From Lumbricus terrestris (lineage: Eukaryota; Annelida; Clitellata; Crassiclitellata; Lumbricidae): 64,000 nucleotides of DNA. Every line of letters begins with the position of its first letter. The first letter of the stretch is position 1. Of this stretch, positions 56,460 through 64,000 are shown in pieces. The translations under genes and the position numbers were made by a program. Location of the stretch: contig OX457043.1 in NCBI GenBank assembly GCA_949752735.1, positions 42,472,087 to 42,536,086 of the forward strand. The letters are read 5' to 3'. The notes under the pieces are model-generated. The model was not told where the DNA came from, searched no databases, and worked only from the letters and a program-made list of their open reading frames with translations.

Positions 56460-57316
56460 CTTCTGACACCCTTACCTCTTGGCTTTCGTCAAATCGACTG
56501 CGACTCAACTCTTTGAAGACACAGTTCATATGGCTGGGAACTCGCCAGCAGCTGGCCAAGATTGACTTGGCTGCTCTCGCACATGAGTTTCCCCTTATAA
56601 CCTTCTCTACCTCTGTTCGAGACCTTGGGGTCATCTTGGACCAAGAACTTTCCTTCTCTAAGCACATCTCTTCCCTGTCACGTGCCTGCTATTATCAAAT
56701 TCGACAGCTGCGTGTCGTTGCTCGCTCTCTCTCATTCACTGCATCTTCTACTCTTGTCCATGCCTTTGTTTGCAGCCGCTTAGATTACTGCTCCTCTCTT
56801 TATGTTGGCCTCCCACAGGTCCGTCTGAACTCCTTGGTTAGGGTCCTTCGATCTGCAGCACGCTTGGTTGGTGGCATCTCCCGGTTTGCTCACGTTTCTG
56901 CCTTCATGAGGGACGACCTCCACTGGCTCCCACTGCAGCAACGCATTGCTTATAGAGTTTCGTCTATAGCTTGGCGCTGCATTCTGTCTCAAGCTCCATC
57001 CTACCTATGTGAGCTTTTTACTCCAGTCTCGGTTTCTCTGGGCCGTTGTTCGCTGCGGTCAGCTGCCCGCGGTGACTATCTTGTCCCTTTTTGTCGTACC
57101 GCTACTATGCAGCGAAGAGCATTTTCCGTGGTGGGTCCAGCTATCTGGAATGGCCTCCCTGCGGCTCTCCGTTCGCTTCCCCGTGACTCTGCTGGCTCTT
57201 TCTACCGTCTTCTTAAGACCTTTCTCTTTGACCAGGCCTGGGTTGGGAGCGCCTCTGAGTAGTGATCTTGAAGGGGCGCTATATAAATTTATTTGATTGA
57301 TTGATTGATTGATTGA
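56460..57316 (+). mobile_element. 5'-truncated non-LTR retrotransposon (CR1/L2-like LINE)
   Basis: Contains the C-terminal reverse transcriptase ORF and a very short 3' UTR ending CTTGAAGGGGCGCTATATAA, ATTTATT and (GATT)n. Inserted inside a minisatellite array, in the orientation opposite to MYPT. Its 3' end is shared with the family-1 SINEs. Confidence 0.92.
56462..57262 (+). CDS. LINE reverse transcriptase C-terminal fragment
   Basis: About 266 open codons with no own start. Begins SDTLTSWLSSNRLRLNSLKT, then QFIWLGTRQQL, VRDLGVILDQELSFSKHIS, LVHAFVCSRLDYCSSLYVGL, DDLHWLPLQQRIAYRVSSI, SVVGPAIWNGLPAALRS and the end GSASE-stop. These are the thumb and C-terminal motifs of CR1/L2-type reverse transcriptases; the catalytic FADD region is lost by 5' truncation. 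The last codons and stop lie inside the tail shared with the SINEs. No frame damage seen, so the copy is fairly young. Confidence 0.9.
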   Translation, partial: SDTLTSWLSSNRLRLNSLKTQFIWLGTRQQLAKIDLAALAHEFPLITFSTSVRDLGVILDQELSFSKHISSLSRACYYQIRQLRVVARSLSFTASSTLVHAFVCSRLDYCSSLYVGLPQVRLNSLVRVLRSAARLVGGISRFAHVSAFMRDDLHWLPLQQRIAYRVSSIAWRCILSQAPSYLCELFTPVSVSLGRCSLRSAARGDYLVPFCRTATMQRRAFSVVGPAIWNGLPAALRSLPRDSAGSFYRLLKTFLFDQAWVGSASE

Positions 57317-58417
57317 TGCCCAGTATTGAACAGAATGTGACACACATGCCCAGTTTTGAACAGAATGTGACACACATTCCCAGTTTTGAACAGAATGGTC
57401 TTCAACCATGTGACACACATGCCCAGTTTTGAACAGAATGTAACACACATGCCCAGTATTGAACAGAATGTGACACACATGCCCAGTTTTGAACAGAATG
57501 GTCTTCAACCACGTGACGCAAATGTCCAGTATCGAACAGAATGTGACACACATGCCCAGTATCGAACAGAATGTGACACACGTGCCCAGTATTGAACATA
57601 ATGTAACACACATGCCCAGTATTGAATAGCATAAGCTTCTTCTTCTTCTTGGCTCACTTTACTACCAGTATACAATACATAACTGAATAACTGAATAATC
57701 ACAGGATACTATGACTACAGGCATCACATGCTCAAGCATCTGTGTGTGCAGTCAATAATGAAACAAGCGACTGGCTCATCATCTGCGTGTCCTCATTTCC
57801 AAAACTATGTCAATGGCCCAGCCGTTCAACCCAGTTCCGAAATCCTTCAGGAATTCACATTAGGTTTAGAGCATGCCATCCTAAGATAATTGCCGGCTGT
57901 TCTGCTGCTTCCCTGCTTGCCTGTTCCTCTGCCTCCCTGCTTCCATGCCTCCCTGCCTGCTTCTCTGCCTCACTGCCTGCTTGTCTTTCGAGAGGCACGC
58001 TGCTGCTGCTCCACTCTGGAAGCTAAGTTGGCTTGCAAATCGTTCGGTCATGGTGCGGATTTCGGGGTGCGAAAAGATAAAGTGGTCTCGTTTTATCATC
58101 ACCAACTCAAGGATGCAGAAGAGCGCATCCTTATCGTCCCATGAATATGTGGATGAACTACTAGAACAAGAAACTGTCTGTTTGCTTGCCCATCTTCTGT
58201 CTGTCTGCCTGTCTGTCTGTATCTGAACGTACATCCCTCTTCACTTTTCATACGCCAACTGGGTGGATGGGCAGTGCCACAACTAGGCCATGTTTCACCC
58301 GGACCAGACAACTCTTGCACATTGAGCCAAACTCAAAGCAATATGACTCAATCTCAAGAGCAACTTGCTCACACGCTTCAGCCAAAAGAGGAATACGAAT
58401 ACGTCAGACATGCGATA

Positions 58418-59136
58418 GGGTCATTCCAGCTCAACTCAACCAATTTTGAGGAAGGTTCCCACCCGACCATCTCCGATTTGGCTGAAATTTTATCCACATG
58501 TTGCAGGGTATATTGGATGGAAAAATCCGAAATATTTGAGAAATATTTCAAATACCCTCCAAGATATCGTGGATTTCGTGACCCCACCCCCCAAAGGCAT
58601 TTCGCGAAACTTCGTGATGTTCACTTTTTGAGAGTTAATATCTCTAAAACGGATTCACCAAATTGGATGATTTTTTTTATGCCTGTACAGTTTCTTACAT
58701 AGATTACAGAAATATTAATAAAGTTATTGTGTGTCCTATAAATTCAGCTGAATTAAATATCAAAAGTGCCTTCACATTCATTTCATATCGCATTTTTACA
58801 ATAATCAGTTCTCAATATCTCCATATATACCAGGCACAATGCATTCATATTTTATATGTATACTGTCTAGGTGTCTGGCAATTACTTGGCAAAGTTTTAC
58901 TTGATCAGTGATACCCATTTGCTGGATATCTGCTGTCAAAGTTGACTAAACCTTATACGGGGGGTCGACAAGAAAAAATATTCCCAAAAAGGGTCAGAAA
59001 AATATCTATTTTTTATTGCATTTTCGGATAGAGCATAGTTCAATTGATAAGTGTTCCAAAAATCCCAATGGCCTTTTTTGTTTTAAGGAGTTTACAGTGT
59101 GCCAAAGATGGTCGTTTTTTGGTATCGCGAGTTGCA
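58418..59136 (+). repeat. Left terminal inverted repeat of the DNA transposon
   Basis: About 719 bp, nearly identical to the inverse of 62752-63461. Differs by a short insertion near the outer end (TTTGAGGAAGGT). Confidence 0.93.
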
Positions 59137-59429
59137 CTTATTGATGCGATTTGACAAATTAGTCAGCGTTATCATACAGCATAAAAGCTGTGAAGTGTGA
59201 AACCATTGTGATCATTTGTATAATATAAAAGAAATATAACTAGGTTATGCTTGTTTAAGCTACAGCAAACATAAATTTGCATTTTTTTATCATAATAAGA
59301 ATGGATTTTGAACCAAATTAAGTGTTCATTAGTCTATGAAACTATATATATATACATACCAACAATGTACAACTGCTCAAGACACAGAGATGTCAAAATA
59401 ATCAATTAATATCATTTTTGACAGCAGAA

Positions 59430-60980
59430 TCACATATTTTGAAAGTTTTTCTGTGCATAGGTGGAAAATGTTGTCAGCACAGTCTTCCACACTGAATTGT
59501 CCAGCTGGTATTCTCGTGCGCTGTTACTGCGTGCTTGAGGTGCTGGCACTAAGCAGAGTACATGTTCCAACGGAACCCAGCACACGTCATCATGCCGTGG
59601 CCAAGTCAGACGATAGGTTGCCTTGCATTTTGTACTGGTCATGAATTTAACAAGTACATCCTCTCCTTCTTCTGATCGGTCTGTTATTAAACCAATGTAC
59701 CAGTTGTTGTCATAAATTGCTGCCACATACAGCCCAGGTTGACACATAGTGGCATCCAACCTGGTGTTCTCACTTGCTTTGTCTGTTTCATTTGTGTCAT
59801 CTGTTTCATTGCAGTCGTCAATGTCACTAACTGGTGCCACAGTTCCAAACGAGTCGACAGATACTCTTCGCATCAGTATTAGACGCTTTGAGACTGGTAT
59901 AAAAAGATGATGACTGCGAGTTCCAGAAATTGTCTTGGCAGCTCTATACCTCTCTTCCAACTTGAAGTCCTTTGTATGCTGTTCAACGGATGCTTTAGAA
60001 ATCCAGAAGAAATGGATACCTTTTATGTTTTTATTTCCATAATTGTATAGGTCAAGTGGAGTCAAAATCTGATCGTTGATGGGGGCTTGCAGACTAGCAC
60101 GTGCAGCGAGTCGCTTTACAGTTCCTCCAATACCATCACAAGGACTCTTTCCATGTGATGTGGCAAAGAAGTGCCATTCGGCATCATAGTCAAAGTCAAC
60201 TTTGTGGTGTGTCAGGTTAACAAAGTTCTTGTAATTCTTATATTGGCCAGCACATCCATCAGAAAAGTAAATTACTTTCTTAACAGAACGAAGTTCAGTT
60301 CTTACATGGTCCAGGATCAATTTCTGAAATGCATGCACAGTTGACGTTGCATGGGTCATGCAGTTGCTTATGATGCACAAACTAATGCTGCTCAAGTCCT
60401 CACCACTGTTACGATAATATATGACAAAGGGATGAAGGGTGGCTTGTGAATTGTCCCAATGGTGTCCTTGCACAGCATCTTGGACAACAAATGAATAATT
60501 TTCTGCAAAATCACCAAGAATGACACACTGCTCAGGTTCAAGATTTTCTTTGAGCCTGCGAAGATATGCAGTTTGGGCCTTACTGATAAAGTGATGCATA
60601 GCTAAGGAATCTAGCTGAGCAGCAAGAAGTGTTACAAATTGTGATAATGGTTCCTGTAAAGTGTCCAGGTTCGTGCGGTCAGTGTGCCGCCACTGCTTAA
60701 AAATTATGATGTCATCATCGCTATAGTCTTGACCAGCAAACAACTCCATGATATAATGTGTCAGATGTTCAATCCCTGGACAATTATCACAGCGATGAAG
60801 CATGCAGGTACGGGATTCAATGTTGCAAACAAGTTTGCTCAGGAAATGTTTGTAGTCCTCTTTTGTTGGCACTGCTGCTAACATTAGCTTCACATTCTGG
60901 TGTGGTTCACATACACAAACCGAATGTGTACCCGAGGATGAGACGGTTATGCACTGAGAAACGTTTGAGAAACTCAACAT
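59430..60980 (-). CDS. Transposase catalytic part (ORF2) with Tudor/SH3-like C-terminus
   Basis: 516 codons. SSGTHSVCVCEPHQNVKLML near the start. A likely RNase-H-fold catalytic core follows: VILGDFAENYSFVVQD (first Asp, ~residue 157), VKKVIYFSDGCAGQYKNYKN (second Asp, ~245), and FFATSHGKSPCDGIGGTVKR (third acidic, ~285). The C-terminus (~405-480) has GLYVAAIYDNNWYIGLI and DDVCWVPLEHVLCLV, resembling a Tudor/SH3-like barrel. I recognise this as a widespread uncharacterised invertebrate transposon protein; the catalytic assignment is inference. Confidence 0.75.
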   Translation of the reverse strand: MLSFSNVSQCITVSSSGTHSVCVCEPHQNVKLMLAAVPTKEDYKHFLSKLVCNIESRTCMLHRCDNCPGIEHLTHYIMELFAGQDYSDDDIIIFKQWRHTDRTNLDTLQEPLSQFVTLLAAQLDSLAMHHFISKAQTAYLRRLKENLEPEQCVILGDFAENYSFVVQDAVQGHHWDNSQATLHPFVIYYRNSGEDLSSISLCIISNCMTHATSTVHAFQKLILDHVRTELRSVKKVIYFSDGCAGQYKNYKNFVNLTHHKVDFDYDAEWHFFATSHGKSPCDGIGGTVKRLAARASLQAPINDQILTPLDLYNYGNKNIKGIHFFWISKASVEQHTKDFKLEERYRAAKTISGTRSHHLFIPVSKRLILMRRVSVDSFGTVAPVSDIDDCNETDDTNETDKASENTRLDATMCQPGLYVAAIYDNNWYIGLITDRSEEGEDVLVKFMTSTKCKATYRLTWPRHDDVCWVPLEHVLCLVPAPQARSNSAREYQLDNSVWKTVLTTFSTYAQKNFQNM

Positions 60981-62010
60981 ATAATTCTTTCAGATTGCAA
61001 AGTAAAAGCTGCTTTTGCTGCTTGATTCTTTTACCATCGACTTTGACTGTGACACAATCTTTCTTTCCAGGACAGCATCGTGAAAATTCTTCATCAGTAA
61101 AGAAACTCCAAACTTTTTGTTTTACTGCCTCAGATAGTGGTTTTCCAGATTTAGGACTGGGTTCTGCCAAGATGCCTTTTTCATTCTTCAGCTTTCGCGC
61201 TTTTTTTACAGTGTGTTTTGAAGTACAAAATTCTTTAGCAGTCTTTTCAATAGTCCAACTGTCTGGAATAAGTGTAAGAATTTGCACCTTCTGATTTCTA
61301 GTTGATGATACAAACTTCTGCTTTAGATCGGAAATCAACTTCTCCATATCAGTGCAATTTTGACATGATACTTCCTTATATCGTTCAGGTGACAAAACTG
61401 CAACATCTACTTTTACTAGTTTGGCTGCTTTCTCAGACAGGTGTTCTGAAGCTTCATTCACTTTGCGCTTGACATACGATACCCGATCTCTGGTGCTAAC
61501 TTTCTGAATTTTTAATGGTGAGCAGCCAGCTCCCAGAAAACTGACATTCAAGGTGTCAGAAAGCGCAATGTCAATGTCAGACTCATCTTTTGGACTATCA
61601 GACTTTTCAGCAGATGCACTGCCGGCACTTCCTAAGACCACTATACGGCAACTATTACATAGCTTCTGGCCAGGTTTAACATTAAGTCCAATCTGCTTGG
61701 CTGCATCGACAGAGATAGGTCTTAAATTACATCTGATTTGCTTTTTATGTCGTTTCATTGGATCGCAACATTTTTTTTGCAGTAATTCATATTTTTTTAA
61801 AAGCGCTGCTTCATGGTATGTGCAAATTGTATTTGCTTCTTCATTTGAACTGGCCTCAGTGCCACTTCTCCACCATATTAAATTCTGGTCCTCGACTTTG
61901 AAACTTGAAAGCAACTTTAAGGGAGAATCTATTCCAGCTGGAAAAGTTTTTGTGTTGCATTTTGCCTCATCATTAATTTTTTGCCCAATAAAACAAGAAA
62001 TTTTCTCCAT
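60907..62010 (-). CDS. Transposase N-terminal part (ORF1), frameshifted
   Basis: 367 codons. A Cys/His-rich region at residues 60-125 (CTYHEAALLKKYELLQKKCC, then CNLRP and KLCNSC) is a likely zinc-binding DNA-recognition module. A helical stretch follows (LTLIPDSWTIEKTAKEFCTS then KHTVKKARKL), helix-turn-helix-like. The end (KQQKQLLLCNLKELYVEFLK) runs out of frame into ORF2. ORF1 and ORF2 overlap by 74 nt in different frames, so the copy is broken or the two were once one gene. Confidence 0.75.
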   Translation of the reverse strand: MEKISCFIGQKINDEAKCNTKTFPAGIDSPLKLLSSFKVEDQNLIWWRSGTEASSNEEANTICTYHEAALLKKYELLQKKCCDPMKRHKKQIRCNLRPISVDAAKQIGLNVKPGQKLCNSCRIVVLGSAGSASAEKSDSPKDESDIDIALSDTLNVSFLGAGCSPLKIQKVSTRDRVSYVKRKVNEASEHLSEKAAKLVKVDVAVLSPERYKEVSCQNCTDMEKLISDLKQKFVSSTRNQKVQILTLIPDSWTIEKTAKEFCTSKHTVKKARKLKNEKGILAEPSPKSGKPLSEAVKQKVWSFFTDEEFSRCCPGKKDCVTVKVDGKRIKQQKQLLLCNLKELYVEFLKRFSVHNRLILGYTFGLCM

Positions 62011-62094
62011 CTTCAGTAAGAGTGCTGCAAAAGTATGATATTTCTTTTACATCAATGGTACAGAGATGTCTCATGTAATATATTTGCAGCCTTT

Positions 62095-62425
62095 GCAAAT
62101 ACTTATATACATTATTCATGGACAACAATGGTTGGCTAGATATCAGGTTGAAACAAAGAAAACTGCTTAAAAGAGCTTGTCTGGTCTCAACTGGAAACAA
62201 AAATAACCCAAACCAGAAATACTCACACATTGTAACATTAATCAGAGTGTATATAATTTTTTACAAGTTTTACAACCCATAAAAGTACTTACAGGCGACA
62301 GTTATGGACAACAATGGCAGGCCAGATATAGATATTAGACTGTAACAAGGAAAAATGCTTAAGTGCTTGTCTGGTCTCAATTGGAAATAAATATGACCCA
62401 CACCAGAAATACTTACAAAGTGTAA
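62095..62425. repeat. ~135-bp direct duplication inside the transposon
   Basis: TGGACAACAATGG...GCTTGTCTGGTCTCAA...ACCAGAAATACT occurs at about 62118-62240 and again at 62303-62420, upstream of ORF1. It may be the promoter or 5' leader region. Confidence 0.75.
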
Positions 62426-62751
62426 CTCACAGATCACAGGACTTGTAATTCTTCATATATAATTTCAAATACCTGAGCTAAATTAATTATATCATGAGAT
62501 AAGAATTCACAAAGAACAATAAAATGCAATCAGTATAGAGACTTAATTTGTGTTTACAAGCAGTGCTGTGAAAGATCATACATGTTGAGGTACACAGGTG
62601 ATGTAGCTCCAGTACACAAGTAATATTTGTGTAATGAAACACCAGAAACTTACATAAATTGATAGTACTCAAAAGCAATTTGTTTTATATCTTTATTCAC
62701 AAATAATGTTAGAAATCAACAATCAACATTGACCGATCAGCGACCACTGCA

Positions 62752-63461
62752 TGCAACTCGTGATACCAAAAAACGACCATCTTTGGCACACTGTAAACTC
62801 CTTAAAACAAAAAAGGCCATTGGGATTTTTGGAACACTTATCAATTGAACTATGCTCTATCCGAAAATGCAATAAAAAATAGATATTTTTCTGACCCTTT
62901 TTGGGAATATTTTTTCTTGTCGACCCCCCGTATAAGGTTTAGTCAACTTTGACAGCAGATATCCAGCAAATGGGTATCACTGATCAAGTAAAACTTTGCC
63001 AAGTAATTGCCAGCCACCTAGACAGTATACATATAAAATATGAATGCATTGTGCCTGGTATATATGGAGATATTGAGAACTGATTATTGTAAAAATGCGA
63101 TATAAAATGAATGTGAAGGCACTTTTGATATTTAATTCAGCTGAATTTATAGGACACACAATAACTTTATTAATATTTCTGTAATCTATGCAAGAAACTG
63201 TATAGGCATAAAAAAAATCATCCAATTTGGTGAATCCGTTTTAGAGATATTAACTCTCAAAAAGTGAACATCACGAAGTTTCGCGAAAAGCCTTTGGGGG
63301 GTGGGGTCACGAAATCCACGATATCTTGGAGGGTATTTGAAATATTTCTCAAATATTTCGGATTTTTCCATCCAATATACCCTGCAACATGTGGATAAAA
63401 TTTCAGCCAAATCGGAGATGGTCGGGTGGGAGGCATTGGTTGAGTTGAGCTGGAATGACCC
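62752..63461 (-). repeat. Right terminal inverted repeat of the DNA transposon
   Basis: About 710 bp, inverse partner of 58418-59136. Confidence 0.93.
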
Positions 63462-63540
63462 GATAGCACAACTTCCATGCAGCGTCATTTGAAAATATTG
63501 CGCAAGCAAAAGGCGTTGGCTTTTGCTGCTTAACGCTTGT

Positions 63541-63759
63541 TTGCATGTGCATTTGTTATAGCGCCCCTTCAAGCTCCCCCTCAGAGGCGCTCCCGACCAA
63601 CTACAGAGCGGACACTGCATTGGGTTTCACGTCGAAGCGCTGAGCAATTGCGAGTGAAGGACTTGCCCAAGGTCCCTACGCGGTGACTTGAGGTGGATTT
63701 GAACCTGCAACCCATCGACTGCAAGGCAACGAACATACCCACTACACCACCGTGACCCC
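63541..63759 (-). mobile_element. tRNA-derived SINE (family 1)
   Basis: Minus strand: GGTCACGGTGGTGTAGTGGG head, B-box-like GGTTCAAATCC, body, and tail GGGAGCGCCTCTGAGGGGGA then GCTTGAAGGGGCGCTATAAC. Lies just outside the right end of the DNA transposon. Confidence 0.9.
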
Positions 63760-63839
63760 ACAAGTTAGAAAGTATGAAAACATAATAGCACACAAGTTTT
63801 CAGTCAGTCACTGTCAGAATGTTCCCATCGCTATCAAGA

Positions 63840-63950
63840 AATGAAAAGTCAGTCAGTCATTCAGTCAGTTCGTCCATCCATCAGAGTCATTCACTCATTC
63901 AGTCAGTCAGTCAGTCAGAGTCAGTCAGTCAAATTCAGTCAGTCAAAATA
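63840..63950. repeat. CAGT-rich simple repeat
   Basis: Imperfect (CAGT)n/(CATT)n run at the window end. Confidence 0.85.
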
Positions 63951-64000
63951 GATTGGCTAATCGTTCAATGATGAAAACATGAGTAATACTTTCACTAAAC

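Larger units (their letters stand above)
55899..57628. repeat. 30-bp minisatellite, split by a LINE
   Basis: Units of ACAGAATGTGACACACATGC plus CCAGTATTGA or CCAGTTTTGA. Occupies 55899-56457 and 57317-57628; the LINE at 56460-57316 lies between. Some units carry the extra TGGTCTTCAAACAT. Open frames here are chance. Confidence 0.93.
58418..63461 (-). mobile_element. 5.04-kb DNA transposon with long TIRs and GATA TSD
   Basis: Terminal inverted repeats of about 0.7 kb (58418-59136 and 62752-63461) start GGGTCATTCCAGCTCAACTC. Both sides are flanked by GATA (58414-58417 and 63462-63465). It carries two overlapping minus-strand ORFs of one transposase-like protein. The 4-bp duplication and long TIRs suggest a Sola-like or similar superfamily, but I cannot assign it firmly. 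Inserted in the upstream MYPT intron. Confidence 0.9.

Overview
This is eukaryotic genomic DNA from an animal, probably a marine invertebrate. It has spliced genes with GT/AG introns, tRNA-derived SINEs, LINE remnants, a Gypsy LTR element, mariner and hAT remnants and many minisatellites. I cannot fix the phylum from sequence alone. The one clear host gene encodes a myosin phosphatase targeting subunit (MYPT/PPP1R12 family) on the minus strand.

Right half and centre (22.86-55.26 kb, minus strand): nineteen phase-compatible exons, plus one possible cassette exon, give about 915 codons of MYPT. They run from the last ankyrin repeat to the family's C-terminal leucine-zipper tail and stop codon. 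The PP1-binding N-terminus and the earlier ankyrin repeats must lie beyond the right edge. Both ROCK-type inhibitory phosphorylation sites are visible: RRST (Thr696-like) and RRPT (Thr853-like). Several introns carry a minisatellite that starts at or very near the 5' splice site.

Downstream of the stop (16.8-22.8 kb) there is no clear coding gene. There are six short hairpins whose 8-bp stems differ in sequence but compensate, and whose loops begin with the same GACAT. The two imperfect pairs are A.C or C.A on the plus strand and G.U on the minus strand, which suggests a structured RNA transcribed from the same strand as MYPT. A separate 19-bp-stem hairpin lies at 20.67 kb.

Left 16 kb: repeat-rich, with no host gene that I can support. 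It holds a recent Gypsy element (3,778-8,692) with apparently identical LTRs but a deleted polymerase region. It also holds a fold-back mariner (9.66-10.68 kb), a 1.03-kb TIR element with internal copies of its terminal motif (11.21-12.24 kb), a small TIR element (13.9-14.1 kb) and a hAT-type MITE at 16.05-16.42 kb. The 7-mer AGGCCTA is strikingly frequent here.

Right end (55.3-64 kb): the upstream MYPT intron. It holds a 30-bp minisatellite split by a 5'-truncated LINE (56.46-57.32 kb), and a 5.04-kb DNA transposon with about 0.7-kb terminal inverted repeats and a 4-bp GATA target duplication (58,418-63,461). The LINE's 3' end is shared with a tRNA-derived SINE family that has six copies in the window, the picture expected of a LINE/SINE partnership.
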